Below are positions 34,550-44,907 of a stretch of 64,000 nucleotides of DNA, piece after piece. The translations under genes were made by a program, and so were the position numbers. This stretch comes from Neoceratodus forsteri (lineage: Eukaryota; Chordata; Ceratodontiformes; Ceratodontidae), in NCBI GenBank assembly GCA_016271365.2, contig CM057454.1:1164198055-1164262054 (forward strand). Direction: 5' to 3'. The stretch's first letter is position 1, and each line of letters starts with the position of its first letter. The notes under the pieces were generated by a model. The model had not been told where the DNA came from. It saw only the letters and a list, made by a program, of their open reading frames with translations, and did not search any database.

Positions 34550-36574
34550 AAACAATCACGGGATTTAAGAATGCATGGGATAGACATAAAGGAATTCTGG
34601 AGGTCAGGGTTAAGGAGCAACAGACTTCTAGGAAGACACAAAGTAAACTTACAAGCTCAAATGGGCAGACTGAGTGGGTCATAGGCTCTTATCTGCTGAC
34701 ACTGTCTATGTATGTATGTATCTATGCAGCAAAAGAAGGGGACAAGACATTCTATAGATACATTAGTAAAAGGAGAAAGTCCAGAGGGGTATTGCTAAGA
34801 TCAAAGGGGATGAGGGGAAGTGTGCGGAGGAGGGCCAAGGAATAGCATCTATCCTAAATAGATAGTTCTGCTTAATATTCACTAAGGAGAAAATGGGGCA
34901 GGGCCCACAGCTCAGCACCATGGACACAGTGGGGAGGGAGGTTTCCACAAGTCCCTTCACAAAAGAAAGGGCCCTACAAGAGCTCACTAAGCTCAGTGTG
35001 AACAAGGCAATAGGATCTGATGGCATACATCCCAGGGTACTAAAGGAGCTAAGGGTGAAACTAACAGAGCTATTAGCAGAATTGTTTTGTGAGTCTCAGA
35101 GCACAGAAGAGGTCACAGAAGACTGGAGAATGACTCATGTAATCCTGCTCCACAAGAGTGTCAGCAAGGAGGAGGCAGGGAACTACAGACTAGTCAGTCA
35201 TACCTCAGTAGTGGGCAAGATTATGGAGGCACTCTTTAAGGAAAGGATAGTGCAACACCTGTAACCCATAGGATCACAGGATCCATGACAGCATGGGTTT
35301 ACAACAGGAAGGTCCTGTCAAACTAATCTCATAGATTTATTTGACTGGGTAACCAAAGTGGTGGACCAAGGAGGTGCAGTTGATGTCGCCTACCTTGACT
35401 TCAGCAAAGCTTTCAATACTGTTCCACATAGAAGATTGATTAATAAGCTGGGTAGACTTGGGGTGGGTCAGAAGTTGGTTAACAAGGTAGCAAACTGGTT
35501 GGAGGGCTTAAAACAAAGAGTGGTGGTAAACATTACACAGTCAGAAGAGATGCATGTCACAAGTGAGGTACCTCAGGAATCAGTCCTGGTGCCAGGCCTC
35601 TTCAATATCTTCATTAGTGACATTGCAGATGGACTGGAGGGTAAGGTTTGCCTGTTTGCAGATGACACCAAGATCTGCAACTGAGCAGATAATCCAGATG
35701 GGGTGGGCAGAATGAGAAGAGATCAGGAAAAAATAGCAAAATTGTCTGAAGAGTGGCAGCTGTGGTTTAATGCAAAGAAGTGCAAAATCATGCACATAGG
35801 GAAGAGAAACCCCGAATCTACCTACAGGTTGAGAGGGGATTTGCTGGCAATCACAAGGGAAGAAAGTGACTTGGGCATCATTATCACAGACGATCTGAAA
35901 TCATTCAAGCAGACCACTAAAGCAGCAGGTAAGGCTTGAGGGATGTTGGGGTATATTAGTAGGTTTATCACAAGTCATGAGAGAGGGAATAATCCCTCTT
36001 TACAAGACACGGGTTAGGTCCCATCTGGAGCACATTGTGCAGTACTGGAAGCTGCACCTGCAGAAGGTCATTAACAAAATGGAGGCAGTTCAGAAAAGGG
36101 TAACAAAATTGGTGCAGGGACTGCATCAGAAAATATATGAGGACAAATTAACAGAGCTCAATATGTATATCCTCGAGCAAAGGAGGGAGAGAGGTGATAT
36201 GATTGAAACATTCAAATATTTTAAGGGCATTAACAAGGTGAAAGAGTCTAACCTGTTTCAATATAAGAAAAAAAGCAGGACAAGAAGACTCAGCATGAGA
36301 TTTGAGGGAGGCTGATTAAGGGGTAATGTGATGACTTTTTTCTCAGAAATGGTGGTGGATGTATGGAACTGCCTACCTCAGGAAGTGGTGGACAGGAATA
36401 CAGTGCAGGGCTTCAGACAGTCATGGGATAGGCATAAGGGAGCAATGCAGATGAGTATGAATAAATAGGCTATTTACAGAGTAAAGGTCTATAGCCCATT
36501 CATAAGGAAGACAAAATGTGGAGACTGGATGGGCCTTGCGGTCCTTATCTGCCATCAGCTTTTATGTTTCTATT

Positions 36575-37092
36575 TCATAGATATTTTTGTTTAGAACAAC
36601 ATTCATGCTCATGGCACCATGCTATTATTTTTTTGCTTTATAGCTATTTGCATTTGTTTGTTTCCAAAGACACAAAAATATAATTTTCTGCTGCCTTTTT
36701 GCTAATTAGAATAAAATAAAAGGTGTGCATAAATGAAGCACCACTCATGTTGCAGATATTTTTGTGTTGAACAACTTTTGTGCTCAAAGTACCATACTAT
36801 AATTTTTTATTTTAAAGTTATTCACATTTGAATACAGTAAGTGGAGCTAGAGTACATCTACACAGATGGCATCTCTCACCTCTATGATGTCATCAAGGCA
36901 GCCATTTTAGGATTCTCAGAGCAGGATGTTTGAATCAGAAGAGGCTGTGTTTAAAATTTGCAAATGCTATGAAACTGCATTTCTCCTACTTTAATAAATG
37001 TAGTATTGGTATACATGTAAATGACAGCCTTTCCATTACAAGCCCGTAGAATAACTAAAAAAACATAAAAAGCTTGTTCAGTTGTCCTTCAA
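36575..37092 (-). mobile_element. TTAA-type MITE, copy 2 (reverse orientation, truncated)
   Basis: Reverse complement matches 9392-9860 of copy 1: terminal AGGACAACTGAACAAGCT, the GATGTCATCAAGGCAGCCAT block and one to two diverged units of the internal tandem repeat (36575-36850). The other end is cut by the 3' end of the CR1 at 36572. Confidence 0.6.
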
Positions 37093-38811
37093 CACCCAGA
37101 ACTCAAAAGGTTTTATAGTTATATATAGATTATCTACATTTAATAAAAGTATTCCTTGTACACATCAAACTCTTAGAAATATATAATGAACTTGGCTGCA
37201 GTCACCTCTGTGTGGTCATAGCTTAGGAACAAGTATAACTCATGAGGTTACTGACTAGCTGACTCCTATAGGAGTTCTTTATTATACAGTTGAGCAGATA
37301 AGCTTGTTGTTTTTAGAACAACATTGGTAAATGAACAAAACCCAGGACAGTACCTTTCTGTTTTAAGTGCCTAACACAAATATGTGGCTGTAAAGCTCAA
37401 TCCTAACTCTTGTAGAATTATTTCTATCACAGTAGTCCTGGCCAGCTTCTGGTATGCCATGGGGAAGAGAGAGAGCAAGAGAGAATGCATGCTTTTTCCT
37501 TCTCACTCCCCTCAGTGTACTCCTCTTTCTTAGAGAGATATTTTACAAAACTGGTAACAACTGGAAAAAAGTGAGATTTAATTACAGAGAAAAAAAAATT
37601 TAAAAGGAAGGGAGGTGGCTGGGAAGCTAATATCATAAAGCTACGTTTAAAGTGGAGCACTCAAGAGGATGAATGGCTGCTGACTCTGAAGGTAACAGGC
37701 TACAACTTTTACTTCAAAAACAAACTAAACATATAATTAAAACTGTATATTTACAGCTTAAAGTGAGGTTCACTTTTTATGTAACAGGCTGCAATTTCAC
37801 AACCGATAGTTTTAACAAAAAAAAAACTACAGCTTGCTGGACCACAGAATATAGTGTAGTGCTGTAGAGTGGTTTCCTACAGTCCAGAACACATTAGAGA
37901 GACATGATAGAAGAGACCCTAAAGGCATAGCAACACCCCAACAAAAGAAAACAGCAACTTTGCTTTATTAACATTACTCATGTGTAGAAGTGGGGCATAG
38001 GGCAAATATGCAGAAAGATATGCTCTGGTCTTTGGCTACGGAGCCCTCCCCCCAAAAAATTGGTACTTACATATCTCTTTCAGCAAAAGCCATCTGCACA
38101 CAATTCTTATACCATTATCTCTGCTACTCTGTTTTGCTTATGAGATACTGAGAAAAGAAAAAAAAATAGATTAAAAGAATTAGAGAAACAGGAAAGAAAG
38201 GAGAGAACAAAAAATCGAACAGAAAAATTTCACAGGTGATCAATCTGCTAGGAAAAAATAATAACACAAGATAGTCAGAAGACAGGAAAGAAGGTGCTGC
38301 TGCAACCAACTTAGAAAAGGGAGGTCCATCATAACATAATATATCAGGGCTTACCCTACTACAGTCAGCACCTGCCCAGCTATGGTGCTACCGCCAACTC
38401 ACTGCTCCAACCTAAGGTCAAGTGATCTGGTATTAGAGTTACTGGGGTGATTAGAAGGCTGGCTCTTCTGTGGACTGTGGGAGGTTGTCTTGACTCTGTG
38501 GGTGGTTTGGGAAGTGAACTCTGGTGCTCCACCTGATTCTACACTCTCTCACCATTTCAGCCTTACTCTGTCGCTACTTCCTGTCATTTTATTGTGGTCA
38601 CCACCATGGCTGCTAATGCCACCAATGAGAACCAGTTTACTTTTAAATTACAGAAAATAGGGGGTTAAACTGAGCCCACACCATATGTCTGCTGCTGACT
38701 GCAGAATATCATCTGGGATCCTGCTGGCACTGCTGCTTGGCTCCTGCTGTTTTGGGGGATAATTGCTGATTGCTGCTGATCAGACATAAAAAGGCCATTG
38801 GTTCATGGCAA

Positions 38812-40577
38812 GGCAGATTGTATTTTTCGGGTGCCAAATTCCAGAGGCTCTAGGCACCGTACAATCACACATCAAATTATTAAAACACAATAATAAAATA
38901 TAAACATTCCAATAAATATTTCAACTCCAAACACTAGAATGAGGGTCTAAAGATGCCATAATACAGATATCTCAAGACATTGTCTAAAGGACTGTGTCTG
39001 GGAATGCCCAGCTGAATAAAAAGGTCTTGAGGCGGGCTTTGAATGCCTCAACTAAAGAAGCCTCCCTCACTGATGGAGGAAGCAAATTCCACAGGATGGG
39101 GCCAGTGAAACTGAATGCTCTGTGGCTGGCAGTTTTTAACCTCGTCCTGGGAATCGCAAGGAGGCCCCTAGAGGAGGATGAGAGGGAGCGGACTGGGGCA
39201 GCAGGTGTTAGAAGGTCTGACATGTACCCAGGGCCTAGTCCATGTAGGGCCTTAAAGGTGAGCAAGCCCACCTTAAAGAGAACCCTCCACTGAACAAGCA
39301 GCCAGTGCAATTCACACAGCACTGGTGTGACGTGTCACACTGGTACATGCTTTCATCACTTCCAGGTTGGACTATTGCAATGCCCTGTACCTAGGGTTAT
39401 CTGGAGGCAACCTCCACAGGCTGCAGCTGCTGCAGAAGGCAGCAGCAAGATTATTGATGGGGGTGAAAAGATGTGAGCATATCACCCCAGTGCTCCGTGA
39501 ACTGCACTGGCTGCCGGTTCAGTAGAGGGTTGTCTTCAAGATAGGGCTTTTGACCTATAAGACCCTGCCCGGAAGGGGCCCGAGCTATCTGCAAGAGCTC
39601 CTTGTGCCTTACTGTCTGGCACGGGCTCTCTGTTCTGCCAGGGATGGCTTTCTTAGGGGTTCCCAGGGTTAGGCTGCGGCATTCAGGTGACAGAGAATTC
39701 ATGGTGGCTGCGCCTACTCTGTGGAACTCCTTACCTGGCCATCTGAGGGAGGCCCCCTAGGTAGAAGCCTTTAAGAAGGGCCTCAAATCCTATTTATTTT
39801 TAGAAGCTTTTAATTGACTGTTATGCTAAAAAGTCCAGCTGTATTTTCTTGTTGTTTTAAACTTGTGTCTTTTGCATTTTTAAATGTTTTGTACTGCATT
39901 TTGTGCAGCACACGGAGTCCTATTGGAGATGGGTGCTACATAAATAAAATATTGATTGATTGATATTTCAGCTGTCCTGTCAACAGCCTGGCAGCTGCAT
40001 TCTGCACTAGCTGCAATCAACGGAGGGTACCTCCAGAGATCCTGAGGTAGAGCGCATTACAGTAGTCAATCCTAGATGTCATGAATGCATGTACCAAGGT
40101 AGGGGGGTCCGGGGCGGAACCAGGTGTTTGATCCTAGCAATATTCCTAAGGTAGAAAAAGCAGGACCAGACAATGGATGACACCTGAAATTCAAAAGTCA
40201 ATCCACTGTCGAGGAAAACACCAAGATTGCGCACCCTGGAGGAGGCCTTCAATGACACAGATCCCAGAACCAATCCAGTCTCTGTGCCAGAGGCCATCCT
40301 ATCATGCCTCCTGTTCGACTCCACCACCAGTACCTCCTTCTTATTGGAGTTCAGTCACAACCAGCTAGAGGCTTTCCAGTCATTAATCTTGGCCAGGCAG
40401 TTGTTCAGTACATATGCCGCATCGGATGTCCCAGGGGCAAAGGAAAGATACAGCTGGGTATCATCAGCATAGCAATGAAACTCCAAACTGTATTTCCTAA
40501 TGATCCCACCAAGGGGCAGCATATAAATGGCAAACAACATTGGTGACAAGACCAAAAGGAGATTGCAGAGACTAGTA
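38812..40577 (-). pseudogene. L2 LINE, RT fragment, interrupted by a second L2
   Basis: Minus-strand frame 40555-40355 has FAIYMLPLGGIIRKY and the intact catalytic FHCYADDTQLYLSF typical of L2. Frame 40327-40079 has NLGVFLDSGLTFE, then LVHAF(M)[11 protein letters not shown]. After the nested insertion the C terminus continues at 39322-38984 (L-C-E-L-H-W-L-L-V-Q, LLTFKALHGLGP-Y). The 3' end is GTACGGTGCCTAGAGCCTC. 5'-truncated upstream of RT motif domain 3-4 and frameshifted. Confidence 0.85.
39331..39965 (+). pseudogene. L2 LINE 3' fragment nested in the other L2
   Basis: Plus-strand frames read [62 protein letters not shown] and VEAFKKGLKSYLF, the L2 C terminus, with stops and frameshifts. 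It ends with a (TTGA)n tail at about 39947-39963. The surrounding minus-strand L2 breaks exactly here and resumes on both sides. Confidence 0.85.
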
Positions 40578-41961
40578 AACCCTTTCTGTTTCTTGAGTCA
40601 GTTCTCCTACATCCTTTCTCTCAGGCCCCACTTTGCCAGGTCTGATTGTCCTTCAGCACCAGAAAGTGCTCTTTAGACAGTCCAATGGTTGGTCCATGGA
40701 TGGCCTCTCACTGCAATTGATGGCCAGTTTCCACCATGTAGGAAATTATATACTCCCCCCAAATATCTGGGAAGCCGAGTTCCTGGCAATGAAGGGGGCA
40801 ACCAATGGTCCAGTGTGAGCTGGAAATTCAAATGGGCTGCCACTGGTTTGTGCAATTCTCTGGGGGTAGGAAACTGACAGGGATGCTGCTGGAAGGGAAA
40901 AAAAAAAGTTTGACCACAGGAAGCAGTTTACTGTGTGTGTGTGCGCGTTGCCAGCGATAACGTGTGTCGCATGCGGCGTGCATACTACTGGGGCCACTTA
41001 ATTTTCAATTCCCTTCCCTGACACCATACTGCTTGCCATGGGTCTTCGAGGGGCACCTTACTGAGCATCAAACTGGGGATACTGGGCTGTCTGCACCTGG
41101 GTTTGGTCACTAGTGCTGGGGACTGGACTTTGCTGGTGACATGTGCTAATCACAGTGGACAGAGAGCCCAAAATAAAAGTTATAATGCCACACTATCACC
41201 TGGAACTCTGAAAATATATTAAAAGTTCCCCAGCTCTGCACTGGAATCTAATGATACATTTTTACAAAAATCTGTGGTAATGCAACATTTAGGGTTCAGG
41301 CTAAAGCAAAACAATAGGGAAATGTGATTTTAGGGTATCCAACTCTAAAACCTTACCCTCACCCCATAAAACAAATCAGGGTGCACTCTTCCTTGGGGTT
41401 GTCAACCTTAAAGCTCATCCCCATCAGGTATGCTTCTGGAGTATACAGAATGGAATGAGCTTTAGGGTTGACAATCTCAAGGAACACTGTGCCTTGATTT
41501 GTTTTATGGGTGGTGGTGGTGGGGTTTTAGGGTTGGAAGCCCAAAAAACACATTTAACATTTTTTTTTCACTTTAGCCTGAACCCTAAATGTTGCATTAA
41601 CAAAGTTTTTTTTTGCTAATTATTTCCCTACTTTTCAGATAGTATAATTCAAAATGAAATAACCAGAAATGTTCTGAATGTTTATTATTTATGTTTTTGT
41701 AATACAACATTGGCACATAAATTTGAAATTATTTGTTTTTATTATTGTTTTAATTGTTTTAAATTATTTTAGAAATTAAACCCTCTGAAAAGCCCCATTA
41801 GGGAAAAACAGGGCATATGTAAAATAAAGCACTGAATAGTGGAATATTCTGTGGTGGACATTGTTTATTCTTTTCATAAAAATACAAGGTTAAGTTCCAC
41901 CCTCTCCACTTCCATTGGACTAGTTTGGCTGAAAGGTAAGAGTTTCCTAGGATCCAAGTAC

Positions 41962-42100
41962 GCATTAAGCCATGACAAAGGAGAGTTGGACGGGTAAATT
42001 AATGCCTGGTTGGGAGGGGCTATGTGGCCTTGTGCATCCAACCACCCAACCAGGCATTAATTCTCCAGCAGAACCCTCTGTTGGAGTGGCTTAATGCACT
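41962..42100. repeat. Palindromic sequence at the end of the 2.9-kb repeat
   Basis: Outer arms GCATTAAGCCA (41962-41972) and its complement (42090-42100). Inner arms AATTAATGCCTGGTTGGG (41997-42014) and its perfect 18-bp complement (42045-42062), loop 30 bases. Possibly a small fold-back element or the terminus of the 2.9-kb repeat. Confidence 0.65.
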
Positions 42101-42507
42101 CGCAACATGGTAAGCGCTGTTAAAAGAATTGTGCAGTACAAAAGAGATATACTCAGTAAAGAAAGAAACTGGTTTAGTGTTAAACTGTTTTTCATTATCT
42201 GAATTTGAAATATTCAGTAGAAGACAATGTTCATATTTACTAAAACTGTGGGTGCCATCTGTATATCAGTGGCTGAAATATGAAACATTATAGTGTATTT
42301 TAACAGTAGTCTTTTAATATTAATGGAACTGTTGCAAAAGTTTGACAAACATTAGTAGAATGCTGACTGTCCCACTCGTAAAATGTTGTTGAAACTATGC
42401 AGGAAATACATGATGGGATTATTTGCATACACAGTAGTTTCACTGTTCCATGCTGTGAATGCGTTTTTAAACAACAATTTGTAGGCTAGATATATATAGA
42501 ATAATGC
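42101..42507. other. No gene recognised
   Basis: AT-rich sequence with no domain or repeat I can assign. Confidence 0.5.
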
Positions 42508-42652
42508 ATGGAGAAGTATGGTTTACGGAGATTTTATGCACCCCTGAGGTATGCGATGCCCCATAAACCCAGAGGGTGAACCCCCAGGGGTTTAAATGGG
42601 CATCATGCACCGAGGGGGTGCATAAGATCCTCAGAGAACCACACTTCTCCAT
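42508..42652. repeat. Palindromic element A (hairpin family)
   Basis: 145 bp. Arms begin CATGGAGAAGTATGGTTTAC and end with the near complement. The centre reads CATAAACCC...GGG...CCC...GGGTTTAAATG. The centre and arm starts resemble the palindrome at 44275-44413, so the two appear related. Confidence 0.65.
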
Positions 42653-43537
42653 GTTTAATTTTTTATATTTACTAGTTTTTGGTGTTTTTTGATTTAAATT
42701 GTCTTATTCGTCACTTTGCTAGGATAACTGTCACCGCCGACAAGCTTGTCTCACACAGAGTGACCAATTGTGTAGCGCTTGTGAACGTTCAGTGCGAGGA
42801 AAGCTTGTTCAGTGTTTTTTCTGGTGATGCTGCATTACTGTTCTGCCCACGGTTTACCAAGCTCCATGAACCACATATGTGCTGTTGGGCGCTCGCTGGT
42901 AGTGGTTTATAACCACTAACCAGTAAATATAGAACTATAATTTCAAAAATGATGTTTTCATATACATGGATATTGAGTAACTGTCAAAAGAGAGAAAATA
43001 CTTCAGATTCTTGTAAATTCAGGTATGCTGCTGAACACTAACACTGGGAGCAGGGGAAACATTTATAACTAACTGCAATATCTATACCATGGAGACACTG
43101 CTGGGGGGCCGGGCAAGCAACTATAATATGTAAATGATGTAAACGGTGCAATATTCTAAATATGTATACAATGCAAACATTTTAAATGTTAAAATATGCC
43201 ACTGATATGTAATGGCGGGAACAGAGCAAACATTTTTAAAAAATGTAATATACATATGATGCAAACATTTTACACGTTACTAGAAGGAATATTTTTTAGG
43301 TGTCTCTTTCTCACTGGGAGAATATTAATTAAAGTGAATGGGTGAAATTGAACGAGCTGCCACTAATGAAACATGCATATTCAATGGACTGTAGCTTGGG
43401 AATCTGTGATGTGGTATCGGGGATATTTTCATTATTTTGTTCTGATTTCTCAGAGACACATTTTTTTTTTGTTTCCTGACTCCTGACATGGTGTAGTTGT
43501 AGAAAAGGGACTACTTGATCCTGGTAATTCACTACTG
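42653..43537. other. No gene recognised
   Basis: The 77-codon frame at 42679-42912 has no recognisable features. Contains T runs near 43461. Nothing else supported. Confidence 0.5.
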
Positions 43538-43734
43538 GTGTTCTGCATTGGTTCTGTGCTGGTGTTCTGTATCGGTTGTGTACTGGTGTTCTGTATCGGT
43601 TCTGTGCTGGTGTTCCATATTGGTTGTGTGCTGGTGTTCTGTATCGGTTCTGTGCTGGTGTTCCGAATCGGTTGTGTGCTGGTGTTCTGTATCGGTTCTG
43701 TGCTGGTGTTCCGTATCGGTTGTGTGCTGGTGTA
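43538..43734 (+). repeat. 24-bp minisatellite, block 1
   Basis: About eight units of GGTTSTGTGCTGGTGTTCTGTATC type. Units alternate GGTTCTG and GGTTGTG, giving a 48-bp higher-order period. All three plus frames and the minus frame stay open because 24 is a multiple of three; this is not a protein. Confidence 0.9.
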
Positions 43735-44426
43735 CTATAATTAACGGGTTCCGTTTTTTCCTATTGAAAAAAGCGTGTGTTAAATATCGTAACACCTGAG
43801 TAGGTGTTACGGCATTCACGCGCCTTTTTCAATTGGAAAATGCTTGAGACGCAATGCAGCTCGAGACTGTCACAAACGGTGTCCCTCGTGAATTCAGTCA
43901 GCCAAACACTCACCTCCTGAGCTGCTGTGAAACCACAAGATATTTTCTGTCTTCCCTACTACCTCAATAAAATTAAAAGCTTTTCTGTAACTTTTTTGTC
44001 GTTTCCCTCCCTCTGCAGGTTACTAGACTCGACTCCACTGCTAAGCAACACCTATGGCATGCCAGCAACCTAAAAAGCAACCCGGGAGATTGAATCGACT
44101 TTTTTTTTTCTCTTTGCCGTTAAAGTTACTTACATTCCCACTGTAACACTCTTACAAACTCCACATTTTACCAAATGAAGAAAATCCACGAGACAAGGCA
44201 AAACTCTGTGTTTCATTAATTTTCATACCTCTCAATGGAAAAACGGAACCCCTTCAATTATATAAAATAAAATATGGGGTGCAGTGTGTTTTACTCGAAT
44301 TTAACACACACCCTCGTTGTTGGAGGCTAGCATAAACCCCTCGGGCTTCGCCCCTCGGGAGTTTATGTGCCATCAACAACTTAGTAGTAAATTCTCGTAA
44401 CACTCTGCACCCCATACTTTCTCCTA
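43735..44426. mobile_element. Insertion splitting the minisatellite
   Basis: The array stops inside a unit at GTGCTGGTGT and resumes at GTATCGGTTCTG. The inserted 0.69 kb contains GGGTTCCGTTTTTTCC at 43749 and its near complement at 44241-44257, i.e. inverted repeats about 30 bp long bounding 43736-44268. It also has a hairpin CGTAACACCT-GAGT-AGGTGTTACG (about 43782-43806) inside longer arms (ATTGAAAAAAGCGTGTG and complement). A second palindrome (44275-44413) follows. No transposase. Confidence 0.6.
44275..44413. repeat. Palindromic element B (hairpin family)
   Basis: Arms start ATGGGGTGCAGTGTG and end CACTCTGCACCCCAT. The centre is CATAAACCCCTCGGGCTTCG followed by its complement, ending GTTTATG. 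An ATA flanks each side. Related in layout and in central words to 42508-42652. Confidence 0.7.
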
Positions 44427-44660
44427 TATGTATCGGTTCTGTGCTGGTGTTCTGTATCGGTTGTGTATGGGTGTTCTGTATCGGTTCTGTGCTGGTGTTC
44501 TGTATAGGTTGTGTACGGGTGTTCTGTATCAGTTCTGTGCTGGTGTTCTGTATCGGTTGTGTACTGGTGTTCTGTATCAGTTCTGTGCTGGTGTTCTGTA
44601 TCAGTTGTGTACTGGTGTTCTGTATCAGTTGTGTACTGGTGTTCTGTATCAGTTGTGTGC
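44427..44660 (+). repeat. 24-bp minisatellite, block 2
   Basis: Nine to ten units of the same 24-bp sequence with the same C/G alternation as block 1. Several units have TATCAG for TATCGG, a block-specific variant. The two blocks were one array before the insertion. Confidence 0.9.
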
Positions 44661-44907
44661 TGCTATGCCCTTTGCATAGTATAGATGATCACTTTTTTTC
44701 TGCTACTTTGGGCAGGAGACTAGTTGTTCCTAAGTCTGGTCTAGCCTTGATGGCCCATGACTGACATCTCTATTGATTCAAGACCAGCCTCAGATAACGT
44801 GTAGTACAATACTTCTAAGTGAATGATTATATATCTCATACTGAGTTCAGCATCATTAGAAATTTTGCAGTATTTTTAATGGATGTAAATAAAATGCTGT
44901 GAGATTT
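44661..44907. other. Spacer, no feature
   Basis: Non-repetitive sequence between the minisatellite and the CR1. Under 300 bases; nothing recognised. Confidence 0.5.

Larger units (their letters stand above)
30482..34726 (+). mobile_element. Near full-length CR1 LINE
   Basis: About 4.25 kb, close to the usual CR1 length, with 5' region, ORF1, ORF2 and a 3' end of CTATGTATGTATGTATCTATG. It interrupts another CR1 (30045-36572). AGCA occurs just before the start and after the end, a possible short target duplication. Both ORFs are broken, so it is not autonomous as it stands. Same subfamily as the copies at 18680-20611 and 54567-57452. Confidence 0.85.
30045..36572 (+). pseudogene. CR1 LINE of a third subfamily, split by a nested CR1
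   Basis: The left part (30045-30481) is the end of the endonuclease (ASDHRMVW) and the linker. The right part (34727-36572) resumes with GDKTFYRY-like sequence and covers [48 protein letters not shown], an intact F-A-D-D-T-K (35655-35675), LGIIITDDLKS and a frameshifted C terminus. The two parts join in order with AGCA at both junctions, so they are one element interrupted by 30482-34726. The 3' end is CTTATCTGCCATCAGC. 5'-truncated; in-frame stops at 35264 and 35684. Confidence 0.8.
37315..41985. repeat. 2.9-kb unclassified interspersed repeat, copy 2
   Basis: Homologous to 11645-17905. Uninterrupted at 41776-41779 and 41965-41968 (single TTAA) and across the CR1 site near 41890. It carries its own insertion, an L2 nest at 38812-40577, where copy 1 runs through at 13160-13170. 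Net length is about 2.9 kb, matching copy 1. Confidence 0.75.

Noticed and set aside
27415..36572. A single giant retroelement or tandem gene cluster
   Set aside because: Repeated endonuclease and RT blocks with separate CR1 3' ends show three distinct copies, one nested, not one element.
43515..44764. Long repetitive frames in the minisatellite (Val-Phe-Cys-Ile repeats and antisense His/Thr repeats)
   Set aside because: A 24-bp unit keeps every frame open; no start context or non-repeat domain. Also not a CRISPR array: no spacers and wrong organism type.
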